DNA from: Desulfobacteraceae bacterium
Lineage (GTDB): Bacteria; Desulfobacterota; Desulfobacteria; Desulfobacterales; Desulfobacteraceae
Direction: 5' to 3'
Length of the DNA: 9,697 nucleotides
NCBI GenBank assembly: GCA_024225895.1
Contig: JAAEMC010001094.1
Span: 1 to 9,697, forward strand
Each line of letters starts with the position of its first letter. Positions within the stretch are counted from its first letter, which is position 1. Positions 1-6,025 of this stretch are shown in pieces. A model generated the notes under the pieces. That model was not told the DNA's origin. It saw only the letters and a list, made by a program, of their open reading frames with translations, and ran no database searches. The translations under genes and the position numbers were made by a program.

Positions 1-428
1 ATGTTTTTTTTGCCAGGGAAAACATTGAAGCGCTCACCGCAGCATCGGCTGCCCGGTATGCCACAGATAAAGATATTGCCTTACTCTATGACCTGGTTGA
101 AAAAGAAAAAAACGTGGAAGATCCAGGGACTGAATTAGCAAAACTCACCTATGTCACCATTAACGAAAATTTCCATCTGGGCATCGCAAAGATATGTCAG
201 AACAAGTATCTTGAGCAATATTGCCGGCATAGTTTCTGGCGCTCCCACACCTATATTTTCTTTTTTGACAAATATTACACCGGGCTGGATGCCACTGGGC
301 AGAAAACAGGACCCAGACAGCATATAGAGATTGTAGAGGCCATAGAAAACCGGAATGAAGAAAAGGCTGGAAACCTTATGAAACTTCATGTTCGCACCAC
401 CTTTGAGCAGCTTTTTATCAAATTATAA
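1..428 (+). CDS. GntR-family transcriptional regulator, FCD ligand-binding domain (5' truncated by window edge)
   Basis: The reading frame is open from the left edge (first full codon at position 3) to the TAA at 426-428, giving 141 visible residues. It has the all-helical FCD effector domain that follows the winged-helix DNA-binding domain in FadR/GntR regulators: an opening RENIEALTAASAARYA helix, then NENFH, then QHIEIVEAIENRN and a terminal KLHV. The three histidines (visible residues 58, 107, 129) match the usual metal ligands. The fourth ligand, usually Asp four residues before the first His, is Asn here (residue 54). FCD regulators commonly control transport and catabolism of small organic or amino acids and are released from DNA by the substrate. 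The DNA-binding domain lies outside the window. The gene runs in the same direction as the catabolic cluster, and a GntR-type palindrome sits 41 bp after its stop, so it is the likely local regulator. Family confident; ligand unknown. Confidence 0.85.
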   Translation, partial: VFFARENIEALTAASAARYATDKDIALLYDLVEKEKNVEDPGTELAKLTYVTINENFHLGIAKICQNKYLEQYCRHSFWRSHTYIFFFDKYYTGLDATGQKTGPRQHIEIVEAIENRNEEKAGNLMKLHVRTTFEQLFIKL

Positions 429-468
429 GACTGCCGGAGCAGCAAAGATAGATGCAAAAATAAATTTT

Positions 469-478
469 ATGTATACAT
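469..478. promoter_or_regulatory. Putative GntR-family operator, perfect 10-bp palindrome
   Basis: ATGTATACAT is a perfect inverted repeat and fits the general GntR operator form GT-N(x)-AC with flanking symmetry. It lies between the FCD regulator stop and the dehydrogenase start, and contains a -10-like TATACA (472-477). A bound repressor would therefore occlude a promoter reading into the dehydrogenase and transporter genes. I cannot define a good -35 box. A 10-bp AT-rich palindrome can occur by chance; its position beside a GntR gene is what gives it weight. Confidence 0.45.
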
Positions 479-525
479 TAATGGACACTTTTTGAAGAAA
501 TAATGGCTGAAATTCATAAAAATAA

Positions 526-530
526 AGAGG
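526..530 (+). promoter_or_regulatory. Ribosome binding site that sets the dehydrogenase start
   Basis: AGAGG lies five bases before the ATG at 536. The alternative in-frame ATG at 503 has only a weak GAAGAAA upstream and would add eleven hydrophilic residues ahead of the MKILVLGGSG strand, where Rossmann proteins of this family normally begin. The 536 start is preferred. Confidence 0.7.
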
Positions 531-535
531 AAAAA

Positions 536-1705
536 ATGAAAATTTTAGTGCTTGGCGGCAGTGGTATCCAAGGCAGAACAGCCCTCCTGGATCTATCAAC
601 CGACAAAAATGTAGAACAGGTCATCTGTGCGGATATTCAATTTGATGAGCTGTCCAAAATAAAAAATTTTGCTGACATGACCAAAATCCAGACTGTCAAA
701 ATTGATGCCCAAAACAAAGCAGACCTGGTTTCACAATTTAAAAAGGTGGATGTGGTCATCGACCTTCTGCCCAAAGACTTCAAGCATCATGTCAATGATG
801 CGGCCATGGAAGCCAAGGTGGATATTGTCAACACCAATTATGCCAATGCTCCCAAGGAACTGGATGAAAAAGCCAAAGCCGCCGGCATTGCAATATTACC
901 CGAATGCGGGCTGGACCCGGGAATTGACCTTGTGATCTATGCCGATGCCATGAGAAAATTTGACAAAATCCATGTAATTAATTCTTACTGCGGCGGATTC
1001 CCTGAAAAGAAAGCATGCAACAACCCTTTAAATTATAAAGTTTCCTGGATTTTTAAAGGCGTACTGGCATCCACCATGCGGCCCGGCAGAATCATTAAGG
1101 ACAAAAAAATTATTGATATTCCTGCCATGAACCAGCATGACGAAAAATTTGTCCATAGTGTGGATTTCCCGGGACTGGGCACATTGGAAGCCATTCCCAA
1201 CGGGGATGCCGTCCAGTTCACCGACCTTCTAGGGCTCACGGATTCCATTGTTCATACCGGCCGGTATTCCTTGAGATGGCCTGGATGGAGTGCTTTTTGG
1301 CGGCCCCTGAAACAATTGGGCTTTTTAGATACCGAACCAGTAGAAGGCTTGGACGTTGCCCCCATTGATTTTGTCAACAAACTTATAGGGCCCCAGCTTT
1401 CCTATGAAACCGGAGAAAAAGATCTAAGCGCCATGATCAATATATTTGAAGGAATCAAGGACAATCAAAAAATGCGGTTCACCAGCACCATGCTCATTGA
1501 ACGGGATCTTGACTCCGGTATCTATTCCATGAGCAAGGGCGTGGGATATACGGCCTGTATCGCAGCAAGGATGCTGGTCAGAGGCGACATTAAAGAAAAA
1601 GGGGTTCTGTCTCCCTTAAAACATATTCCAGTGGATAAATTTATGAACAGCCTGAAAAAAAGAGGCATCCAAATAGAAGAAAAGATGGAAATCATAAATT
1701 CATAA
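536..1705 (+). CDS. Saccharopine dehydrogenase / lysine 6-dehydrogenase-like NAD(P)-dependent oxidoreductase
   Basis: The predicted protein has 389 residues and is probably cytoplasmic. The N-terminal Rossmann domain (about 1-125) starts with strand MKILVLGGSGIQG, whose glycine motif is residues 8-13. An acidic residue (Asp33) ends the second strand, which suggests NAD preference. PECGLDPGIDL (122-132) marks the switch to the saccharopine-reductase-like catalytic domain. The order that follows, a CGG-x-P segment (152-155), NPLNYK (163-168), and RPGRIIKDKKIIDIPAM, resembles the lysine 6-dehydrogenase branch of the family, which oxidises the 6-amino group of lysine, leading to piperideine-6-carboxylate. 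This is recognition from memory of the family, not an alignment. Other family members make or cleave saccharopine, carboxyspermidines or opine-like secondary amines, so the substrate is open. It is the first enzyme gene after the putative GntR operator and lies 53 bp before the binding-protein gene, so it probably acts on the imported compound or a product of it. Confidence 0.8.
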   Translation: MKILVLGGSGIQGRTALLDLSTDKNVEQVICADIQFDELSKIKNFADMTKIQTVKIDAQNKADLVSQFKKVDVVIDLLPKDFKHHVNDAAMEAKVDIVNTNYANAPKELDEKAKAAGIAILPECGLDPGIDLVIYADAMRKFDKIHVINSYCGGFPEKKACNNPLNYKVSWIFKGVLASTMRPGRIIKDKKIIDIPAMNQHDEKFVHSVDFPGLGTLEAIPNGDAVQFTDLLGLTDSIVHTGRYSLRWPGWSAFWRPLKQLGFLDTEPVEGLDVAPIDFVNKLIGPQLSYETGEKDLSAMINIFEGIKDNQKMRFTSTMLIERDLDSGIYSMSKGVGYTACIAARMLVRGDIKEKGVLSPLKHIPVDKFMNSLKKRGIQIEEKMEIINS

Positions 1706-1732
1706 CAGTTCTAGTATTGTTATTGATTTTTT
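1702..1732 (+). terminator. Weak hairpin plus T-tract between dehydrogenase and binding-protein genes (possible attenuator)
   Basis: ATAACAGT (1702-1709) can pair with ATTGTTAT (1716-1723), including one G-T pair, around a 6-base loop. TGA and six T residues (1727-1732) follow. The stem is nearly all A-T, so any termination would be partial. It overlaps the dehydrogenase stop codon. It could let the transporter be expressed at a different level, or it could be chance in AT-rich spacer. Confidence 0.25.
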
Positions 1733-1758
1733 AAAACCTACAACAAAAGGAGAAAACA

Positions 1759-2562
1759 ATGCATTTAAAAAAACTGGCTTTAACGATTATGGCCCTGGCT
1801 TTAACTTTATTTTTAAGCGGAATCTGTAGCGCAGGAACGCTCGCAGAAATAGTTAAACGAGGAGAATTAAGGGTGGCGGTTCAGTCTGGTGCACCACCGC
1901 GTGCATTTGTCGACAAACATGGGAAACACACTGGTTCCATGGTGGAATTTGCAAGGGAAATGGCTAACCGCATGGGTGTTAAACTCAAGGTGCTCGATTT
2001 TGACTGGGACGGCCTCATTCCGGCCCTCTTATCTGGAAAAGCCGATATCCTCGCAGCAGACATGACCCCCACACTGAAACGGGCTCTTAAAATTTCATTC
2101 ACCGATCCCTGGACCTATGTACAGCCCTGTATTTTCACCAGCACAAAAAAGAGCTACCAGACCATTGAAGATGTCAACAAACCAGAAGTAACCGTGGGCG
2201 TGCTTTTGGGCTCCACCGGAGAGACCATTGCAAAAAAATACCTGCCAAAGGCAAAGATCAAATCCTATAAAGGCGGCGGCAGAATGATTCTCCAGGCTCT
2301 TGTTGCAGGCCATGTGGATGCCGGTGTTAACGATGACATGTCGGTTCTCACCCAGATGCCTGATTTTCCACCTAATACCATCCGCCTTTTGGACAAACGC
2401 CTGGGCAGGGGAAAAGACCCCCTTTCTTTTGCCGTTCGCCATGAATCCGTCAACCTCTGGCAGTGGATCAACCTCTATTTCAAGACCATTAGAGCCGACG
2501 GGACATATGATGACAACATCGCGTACTGGTTTGAATCCACAGAATGGAAGAAAGAGCATTAG
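1759..2562 (+). CDS. ABC transporter periplasmic amino-acid-binding protein (SBP family 3)
   Basis: This 267-residue protein captures a small amino-acid-like solute in the periplasm and delivers it to the two permeases encoded downstream. A Sec signal peptide is clear: basic MHLKK, a hydrophobic core to about residue 20, and probable signal peptidase I cleavage near CSA-G (residues 23-26). The mature protein opens with the typical SBP-3 segment LAEIVKRGELRVAV. The substrate signature GKADILAADMTPTLKRA includes Arg108, which in this family holds the substrate alpha-carboxylate. GSTGE (151-155) begins the second lobe. Asp192/Asp193 in the NDD motif correspond to the family position that binds the alpha-amino group. 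The substrate is therefore probably an alpha-amino acid. A strong AAAGGAG (1746-1752) precedes the ATG. The side-chain pocket cannot be read from sequence alone. Confidence 0.9.
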   Translation: MHLKKLALTIMALALTLFLSGICSAGTLAEIVKRGELRVAVQSGAPPRAFVDKHGKHTGSMVEFAREMANRMGVKLKVLDFDWDGLIPALLSGKADILAADMTPTLKRALKISFTDPWTYVQPCIFTSTKKSYQTIEDVNKPEVTVGVLLGSTGETIAKKYLPKAKIKSYKGGGRMILQALVAGHVDAGVNDDMSVLTQMPDFPPNTIRLLDKRLGRGKDPLSFAVRHESVNLWQWINLYFKTIRADGTYDDNIAYWFESTEWKKEH

Positions 2563-2580
2563 AGTGTAAGTATTTATATA

Positions 2581-2611
2581 GGGGTGTGCTTTTCTTTGAA
2601 GGGCACACCCC
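2581..2611 (+). other. Intercistronic stem-loop after the binding-protein gene
   Basis: GGGGTGTGC (2581-2589) and GCACACCCC (2603-2611) form a perfect 9-bp GC-rich stem with a 13-base loop. No T-tract follows, so it is not a standard intrinsic terminator. In binding-protein-dependent operons such a hairpin after the binding-protein gene commonly protects the upstream message from 3' decay, so that the binding protein is made in excess over the membrane subunits. That function is inferred from position. Confidence 0.7.
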
Positions 2612-2635
2612 CCAACCAAAAGAACGGATAATATT

Positions 2636-3304
2636 ATGCTGGCAGATTTTAATTTCAGAATCATTTTTGAATACATGCCGTTGTTCTTAAACGGGTTGAA
2701 AAGCACATTTCTTATATCCATTATTTCCATTATTTTGGCTCTGATGACCGGCATTGTAGCTTGCTCATGCCGGATATCCGGTATTAAAATCATTAAATAC
2801 CCGGCCATTGCCTATATTGAAATCATGCGTTCCACCCCCCTTCTGGTGCAGATCTATTTTCTGTATTTCGGGCTGCCCACCCTGGGCTTAAGAATTCCCG
2901 AGATCCAGACAGGAATTCTGGCCCTGATGCTCAATAGCGGCGCGTATATTGCTGAAATAATCCGGGCAGGCATCAGTTCCGTTGATGAAGGTCAGATTGA
3001 GGCCGGAGTCGCCTCGGGTCTGAATTATGTCCAGAGAATGCGGTTTATCATTCTGCCCCAGGCGTTAGGAGTCACAGTCCCACCCCTTCTGGGCCAGGCC
3101 ATTGTACTGGTAAAGGACTCGGCCCTGTTATCTTTGATTTCAGTTGCAGAACTGACCCGCAGCGGACAGACCATGACATCGGAACGACTGATGCCTGCTG
3201 AAGCATTTTTCACCGTTGCCTTTTTCTATATCTGCATTTACCTGTGCCTTAAGACATTCTCCGACTGGTCCCAGAAAAAACTGATTTACAGGGAGGCCTA
3301 CTAA
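2636..3304 (+). CDS. Amino-acid ABC transporter permease, HisM/GlnP family (first subunit)
   Basis: The 222-residue inner-membrane protein has the polar-amino-acid permease layout. A first hydrophobic helix spans about residues 20-42. RSTPLLVQIYFLYFGLP (65-81) is the hallmark R-x-TP-x-x-VQ segment. A third helix follows at about 92-112. The cytoplasmic EAA coupling loop (about 122-153), with IEAGVASGLNYVQ and then ILPQAL, contacts the ATPase. A final helix lies at about 190-206. Only a weak GGAT precedes the ATG at 2636; an internal ATG at residue 14 would remove the usual N-terminal amphipathic stretch, so the longer start is kept. The gene is followed after two bases by the second permease, so the two are probably translated together and form a heterodimeric pore. 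Confidence 0.9.
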   Translation: MLADFNFRIIFEYMPLFLNGLKSTFLISIISIILALMTGIVACSCRISGIKIIKYPAIAYIEIMRSTPLLVQIYFLYFGLPTLGLRIPEIQTGILALMLNSGAYIAEIIRAGISSVDEGQIEAGVASGLNYVQRMRFIILPQALGVTVPPLLGQAIVLVKDSALLSLISVAELTRSGQTMTSERLMPAEAFFTVAFFYICIYLCLKTFSDWSQKKLIYREAY

Positions 3305-3306
3305 TC

Positions 3307-3957
3307 ATGATGGCATTTTATTTTCAAAGGCTTGTGGAAATCTTCCCGTTTTTTCTTTTAGGATTGTGGATGACGGTCAAAGTGGCATTTATCAGCCTGT
3401 TTAATTGTACCATTTTAGGGTTTGTCTTAGGGATTTTTCGGGCAGGTAAAAATAAATTTATCAGCCGGATCATCGGTGTGTATGTCTCTCTTATCAGGGG
3501 TACGCCCTTTGTGGTCCAAATTTTTATCATTTTCTTTATTCTACCGGAATGGGGAATCCAGTTGGAGGCATTTCCTGCAGCCCTGCTTGCCATGGCCATC
3601 ATGGGATCGGCCTTTATCTGTGAAATTGTGGCCGGCGGGATTAATTCCATTCCAAAAGGACAATGGGAAGCAGCGGTATCTTCGGGATTGAGCCTCTTTC
3701 AGCAGCTCCGATTCGTTGTTGTCCCCCAGGCCATGAAGGTCATATTACCCCCGCTTGTGGGCCAATATGTACTTTTAATAAAAGATACGTCTGTAGTGTC
3801 GGTCATCGGGGTAATGGAACTGACCCGTGTGGGATGGATAACCGTGGTTCGGATCCCTGAAGGATTAATGGTATTCTCCCTTGTGGGAGTACTCTATTTT
3901 GTCATTTCTTATCCGTTGATCCTGCTGTCCAACTACCTGGAAAGAAGAATGGCCTGA
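3307..3957 (+). CDS. Amino-acid ABC transporter permease, HisM/GlnP family (second subunit)
   Basis: This 216-residue inner-membrane protein is paralogous to the preceding gene product and would be the second half of the pore. It has RGTPFVVQIFIIFFILP at 64-80, helices at about 18-45 and 88-110, and an EAA coupling loop beginning WEAAVSSGLSLFQQ at 120 and running into VVVPQAMKVILPP. GGGAGG (3291-3296) lies inside the 3' end of the upstream permease gene, ten bases before the first ATG at 3307; a second ATG at 3310 is equally placed. The pairing of two different permeases resembles the HisQ/HisM arrangement rather than a GlnP homodimer. Specificity cannot be inferred from the permeases. Confidence 0.9.
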   Translation: MMAFYFQRLVEIFPFFLLGLWMTVKVAFISLFNCTILGFVLGIFRAGKNKFISRIIGVYVSLIRGTPFVVQIFIIFFILPEWGIQLEAFPAALLAMAIMGSAFICEIVAGGINSIPKGQWEAAVSSGLSLFQQLRFVVVPQAMKVILPPLVGQYVLLIKDTSVVSVIGVMELTRVGWITVVRIPEGLMVFSLVGVLYFVISYPLILLSNYLERRMA

Positions 3958-4027
3958 GAAAATGACGATTGCGGCCTTTAAAAAGAGATCGTAATATAAT
4001 TAAAGATGATGAAAAATTGAGGATGTT

Positions 4028-4756
4028 ATGATTCAATTCAAAAATGTCAATAAGTGGTTCGGCAAACTCCATGTGTTAAATGATATCAATCTGGAGATAA
4101 AAAAAGGTGAAGTGCTGGTCGTTTGCGGTCCCAGCGGTTCAGGGAAATCCACCCTGATCCGGTGCATCAACCGGCTGGAAAAAATTCAGGAAGGTGAGAT
4201 CATTGTAAATAAAAATCCGGTCCATAAACGGTCTTCCAACCTGACCAAACTCAGGGCCCAGATTGGATTCGTTTTCCAGCAGTTTCATTTATATCCCCAC
4301 ATGACATCGCTTCAAAATATAATGCTGGCACCGGTGAATGTGAAAAATATCCCCAAAAGCAACGCTGAAAAAATTGCCATAGAAAAACTGGAACAGGTGG
4401 GACTGAGCGACAAATCAGACTCATATCCGGCTCAGCTTTCCGGCGGCCAGCAGCAGCGTGTTGCCATTGCCAGAGGTCTTGCCATGTCACCGGAAATCAT
4501 GTTGTTTGACGAGCCCACCAGTGCCCTGGACCCTGAAATGATCGGGGAGGTACTGGACGTCATGGTCAATCTTGCTTCCGAAGGCATGACCATGTGCGTG
4601 GTGACCCATGAGATGGGGTTTGCCAAAAAGGTGGCAGACCGGGTATTGTTCATGGATGAGGGGAAAATCATTGAAACCGGCAAGCCGGATGAGTTCTTTG
4701 ACAATCCCAAAACCGAACGCGCCGCTGATTTTATCAGTAAAATATTAACCCATTAA
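4028..4756 (+). CDS. Amino-acid ABC transporter ATP-binding protein (GlnQ/HisP family)
   Basis: The 242-residue cytoplasmic ATPase powers the importer. All nucleotide-binding motifs are intact and in order: Walker [10 protein letters not shown] (34-42), Q-loop FQQF (83-86), signature LSGGQQQR (137-144), Walker B IMLFDE (157-162), D-loop SALD (165-168), and switch His194 in VTHEMGFA. The [11 protein letters not shown] and [12 protein letters not shown] wording is typical of the polar-amino-acid importer group. GAGG (4019-4022) precedes the ATG. A 70-bp spacer separates it from the second permease gene, with no terminator visible, so one transcript is likely. Confidence 0.95.
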   Translation: MIQFKNVNKWFGKLHVLNDINLEIKKGEVLVVCGPSGSGKSTLIRCINRLEKIQEGEIIVNKNPVHKRSSNLTKLRAQIGFVFQQFHLYPHMTSLQNIMLAPVNVKNIPKSNAEKIAIEKLEQVGLSDKSDSYPAQLSGGQQQRVAIARGLAMSPEIMLFDEPTSALDPEMIGEVLDVMVNLASEGMTMCVVTHEMGFAKKVADRVLFMDEGKIIETGKPDEFFDNPKTERAADFISKILTH

Positions 4757-4794
4757 GCGCATTATTTTTCGCTACCTTTAAAGAGGGGTTTATT

Positions 4795-5793
4795 ATGTCC
4801 GGAGCCAAGCTTGGCAATTTGCCTAAAATAAAACTTGCTCACTTCCCCACCCCGGTTCAATATCTTGAGAACCTGACAAAAAAGTATGAAGGCCCGTCAA
4901 TATATATGAAACGGGATGACTTGACATCCCTTGGCATGGGCGGCAACAAAACCCGCAAACTCGAATACCTCATCGGCCAGGCCCTGGAACAAGGGGCGGA
5001 CACCCTGGTGACTGCCGGCGGTATCCAGTCCAATCATTGCCGGTTAACAGCGGCTGCAGCCAAAGTTGCCGGTCTTTCCTGCGAACTTGTTTTAAACGGC
5101 ACCCCGCCTGAAATTTTCAATGGTAATCTGCTGCTGGACAAACTCTATGATGCCAACATCACATTCTGCGAGAGGGAAAAACGTGACCAGACCCTGGAAG
5201 AAACAGGCAAAGAACTGACCTCCCAAGGTAGAAAACCTTATGTTATTCCCGTGGGCGGCTCCACAGGAATCGGTGCCCAGGGTTATGTCAATGCCATGAT
5301 TGAACTTAAATCCCAGATACCTGAAATGGGTAAAGAACCTGACTATGTCGTTTTTGCCACAAGCTCCGGTGGTACCCAGGCAGGCCTTGCTTTAGGTGCA
5401 AGACTCACAGGTTTTAAAGGCAAGATATTGGGTATGAGCATTGACCAAACCAAGACAGGCACGGAACCTTTCCCGCCCATTTTAAAAAAGATTGCCAATG
5501 AGGCTGCCCACATAATAGATACAGATATCCGGTTTAAAGAAAAAGATTTTCTCTTGAACTGTGATTATCTGGGTGCGGGATATGCCGTTCCCGGTGATCT
5601 GGAATTCAATGCCATAAAAGATCTGGCAAGACTTGAAGGCATCCTTTTAGGCCCGGTCTACACGGCCCGTGCCATGGGCGGCATGCTGGATCTTATTCAA
5701 AAAGGCTTCTTTAAAAAACAAGATACTCTTCTGTTCTGGCATACGGGCGGCACACCTGAATTATTCGCTTATGCTGACCAGATTTCATATTAA
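4795..5793 (+). CDS. PLP-dependent D-cysteine desulfhydrase-type lyase (D-cysteine desulfhydrase / ACC deaminase family)
   Basis: The 332-residue fold-type II PLP enzyme matches family length. The cofactor lysine is Lys52 in GGNKTRK. SNH (79-81) is the substrate/carboxylate loop, SSGGTQAG (190-197) the PLP-phosphate loop, and Tyr289 the conserved active-site tyrosine. ACC deaminases have Glu after that tyrosine (residue 295 in the Pseudomonas enzyme) and Leu in the HLGG segment (residue 322). Here these are Thr290 (PVYTARAM) and Thr317 (HTGGTPE), as in D-cysteine desulfhydrases, so ACC deaminase is unlikely. Family reactions are beta-eliminations that release pyruvate and ammonia from D-cysteine (with sulfide) or, in CuyA-type members, L-cysteate (with sulfite). 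A good AGAGGGG (4782-4788) precedes the ATG. It is the last gene of the transporter cluster, so it probably degrades the imported substrate. The exact substrate is unresolved. Confidence 0.85.
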   Translation: MSGAKLGNLPKIKLAHFPTPVQYLENLTKKYEGPSIYMKRDDLTSLGMGGNKTRKLEYLIGQALEQGADTLVTAGGIQSNHCRLTAAAAKVAGLSCELVLNGTPPEIFNGNLLLDKLYDANITFCEREKRDQTLEETGKELTSQGRKPYVIPVGGSTGIGAQGYVNAMIELKSQIPEMGKEPDYVVFATSSGGTQAGLALGARLTGFKGKILGMSIDQTKTGTEPFPPILKKIANEAAHIIDTDIRFKEKDFLLNCDYLGAGYAVPGDLEFNAIKDLARLEGILLGPVYTARAMGGMLDLIQKGFFKKQDTLLFWHTGGTPELFAYADQISY

Positions 5794-5811
5794 GATAATT
5801 CTGGCTCAGCA

Positions 5812-5862
5812 GGGGTCACAGCAGGGGTCAGGTCTTGGGGTCACAGCAGGGGTCAGGTCTTG
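5812..5862. repeat. Two-copy tandem direct repeat, 25-bp period, with GGGGTCA core (REP-like)
   Basis: Two identical 26-bp copies, 5812-5837 and 5837-5862, share one G. Each holds two GGGGTCA cores, so the core appears four times (5812, 5824, 5837, 5849), and each copy ends in GGTCAGGTCTTG. The repeat begins 18 bp after the lyase stop. The GGGGTCAGGTCTTG word looks to me like REP-type dispersed sequence found near IS200-like (RAYT) transposases in environmental deltaproteobacterial DNA; that is recollection, not a search. The copies are direct, with no internal palindrome, so they do not form a terminator by themselves. Confidence 0.75.
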
Positions 5863-6025
5863 AATTATCACTATTTGCCCCCCTATTGCAATATCCCAAT
5901 ACAATTATCACCATGAATAGGCTTGATCATAAGCCCTGTTTTAGGGTAAAGAAACTTAATACATTTGTGATAGTATAAAAACAAATTAAAAAAAGCTTTT
6001 CTTACCGCCAATCAGAGTTGAATAT
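5863..6025. other. Intergenic spacer upstream of trkH
   Basis: This is AT-rich non-coding DNA. AATTATCAC occurs twice (5863-5871 and 5903-5911), the first copy directly joined to the tandem repeat. A small CCCT/AGGG hairpin lies at 5934-5946. TATAAA (5974-5979) is a possible -10 box for trkH, but no convincing -35 is at the right distance. No classical terminator for the upstream operon is visible. Confidence 0.4.

Noticed and set aside
1759..1840. Lipoprotein processing of the binding protein at the Cys in GICSAG.
   Set aside because: The residues before the Cys (S-G-I) do not fit a lipobox; a signal peptidase I site just after it fits better.
2095..2808. A 237-codon open frame on the minus strand across the binding-protein gene, with a segment resembling a lipoprotein signal (VLLVGGCALQ).
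   Set aside because: It lies antisense to a well-supported binding-protein gene and the start of the permease gene, has no family resemblance, and the lipobox-like piece falls in the middle of the frame.
3324..3650. Minus-strand open frame of 108 codons inside the second permease gene.
   Set aside because: It is a shadow of a clear permease coding region, with no independent start signal or family features.
5812..5862. CRISPR array.
   Set aside because: There are only two abutting copies with no spacers between them and no cas genes in the window.
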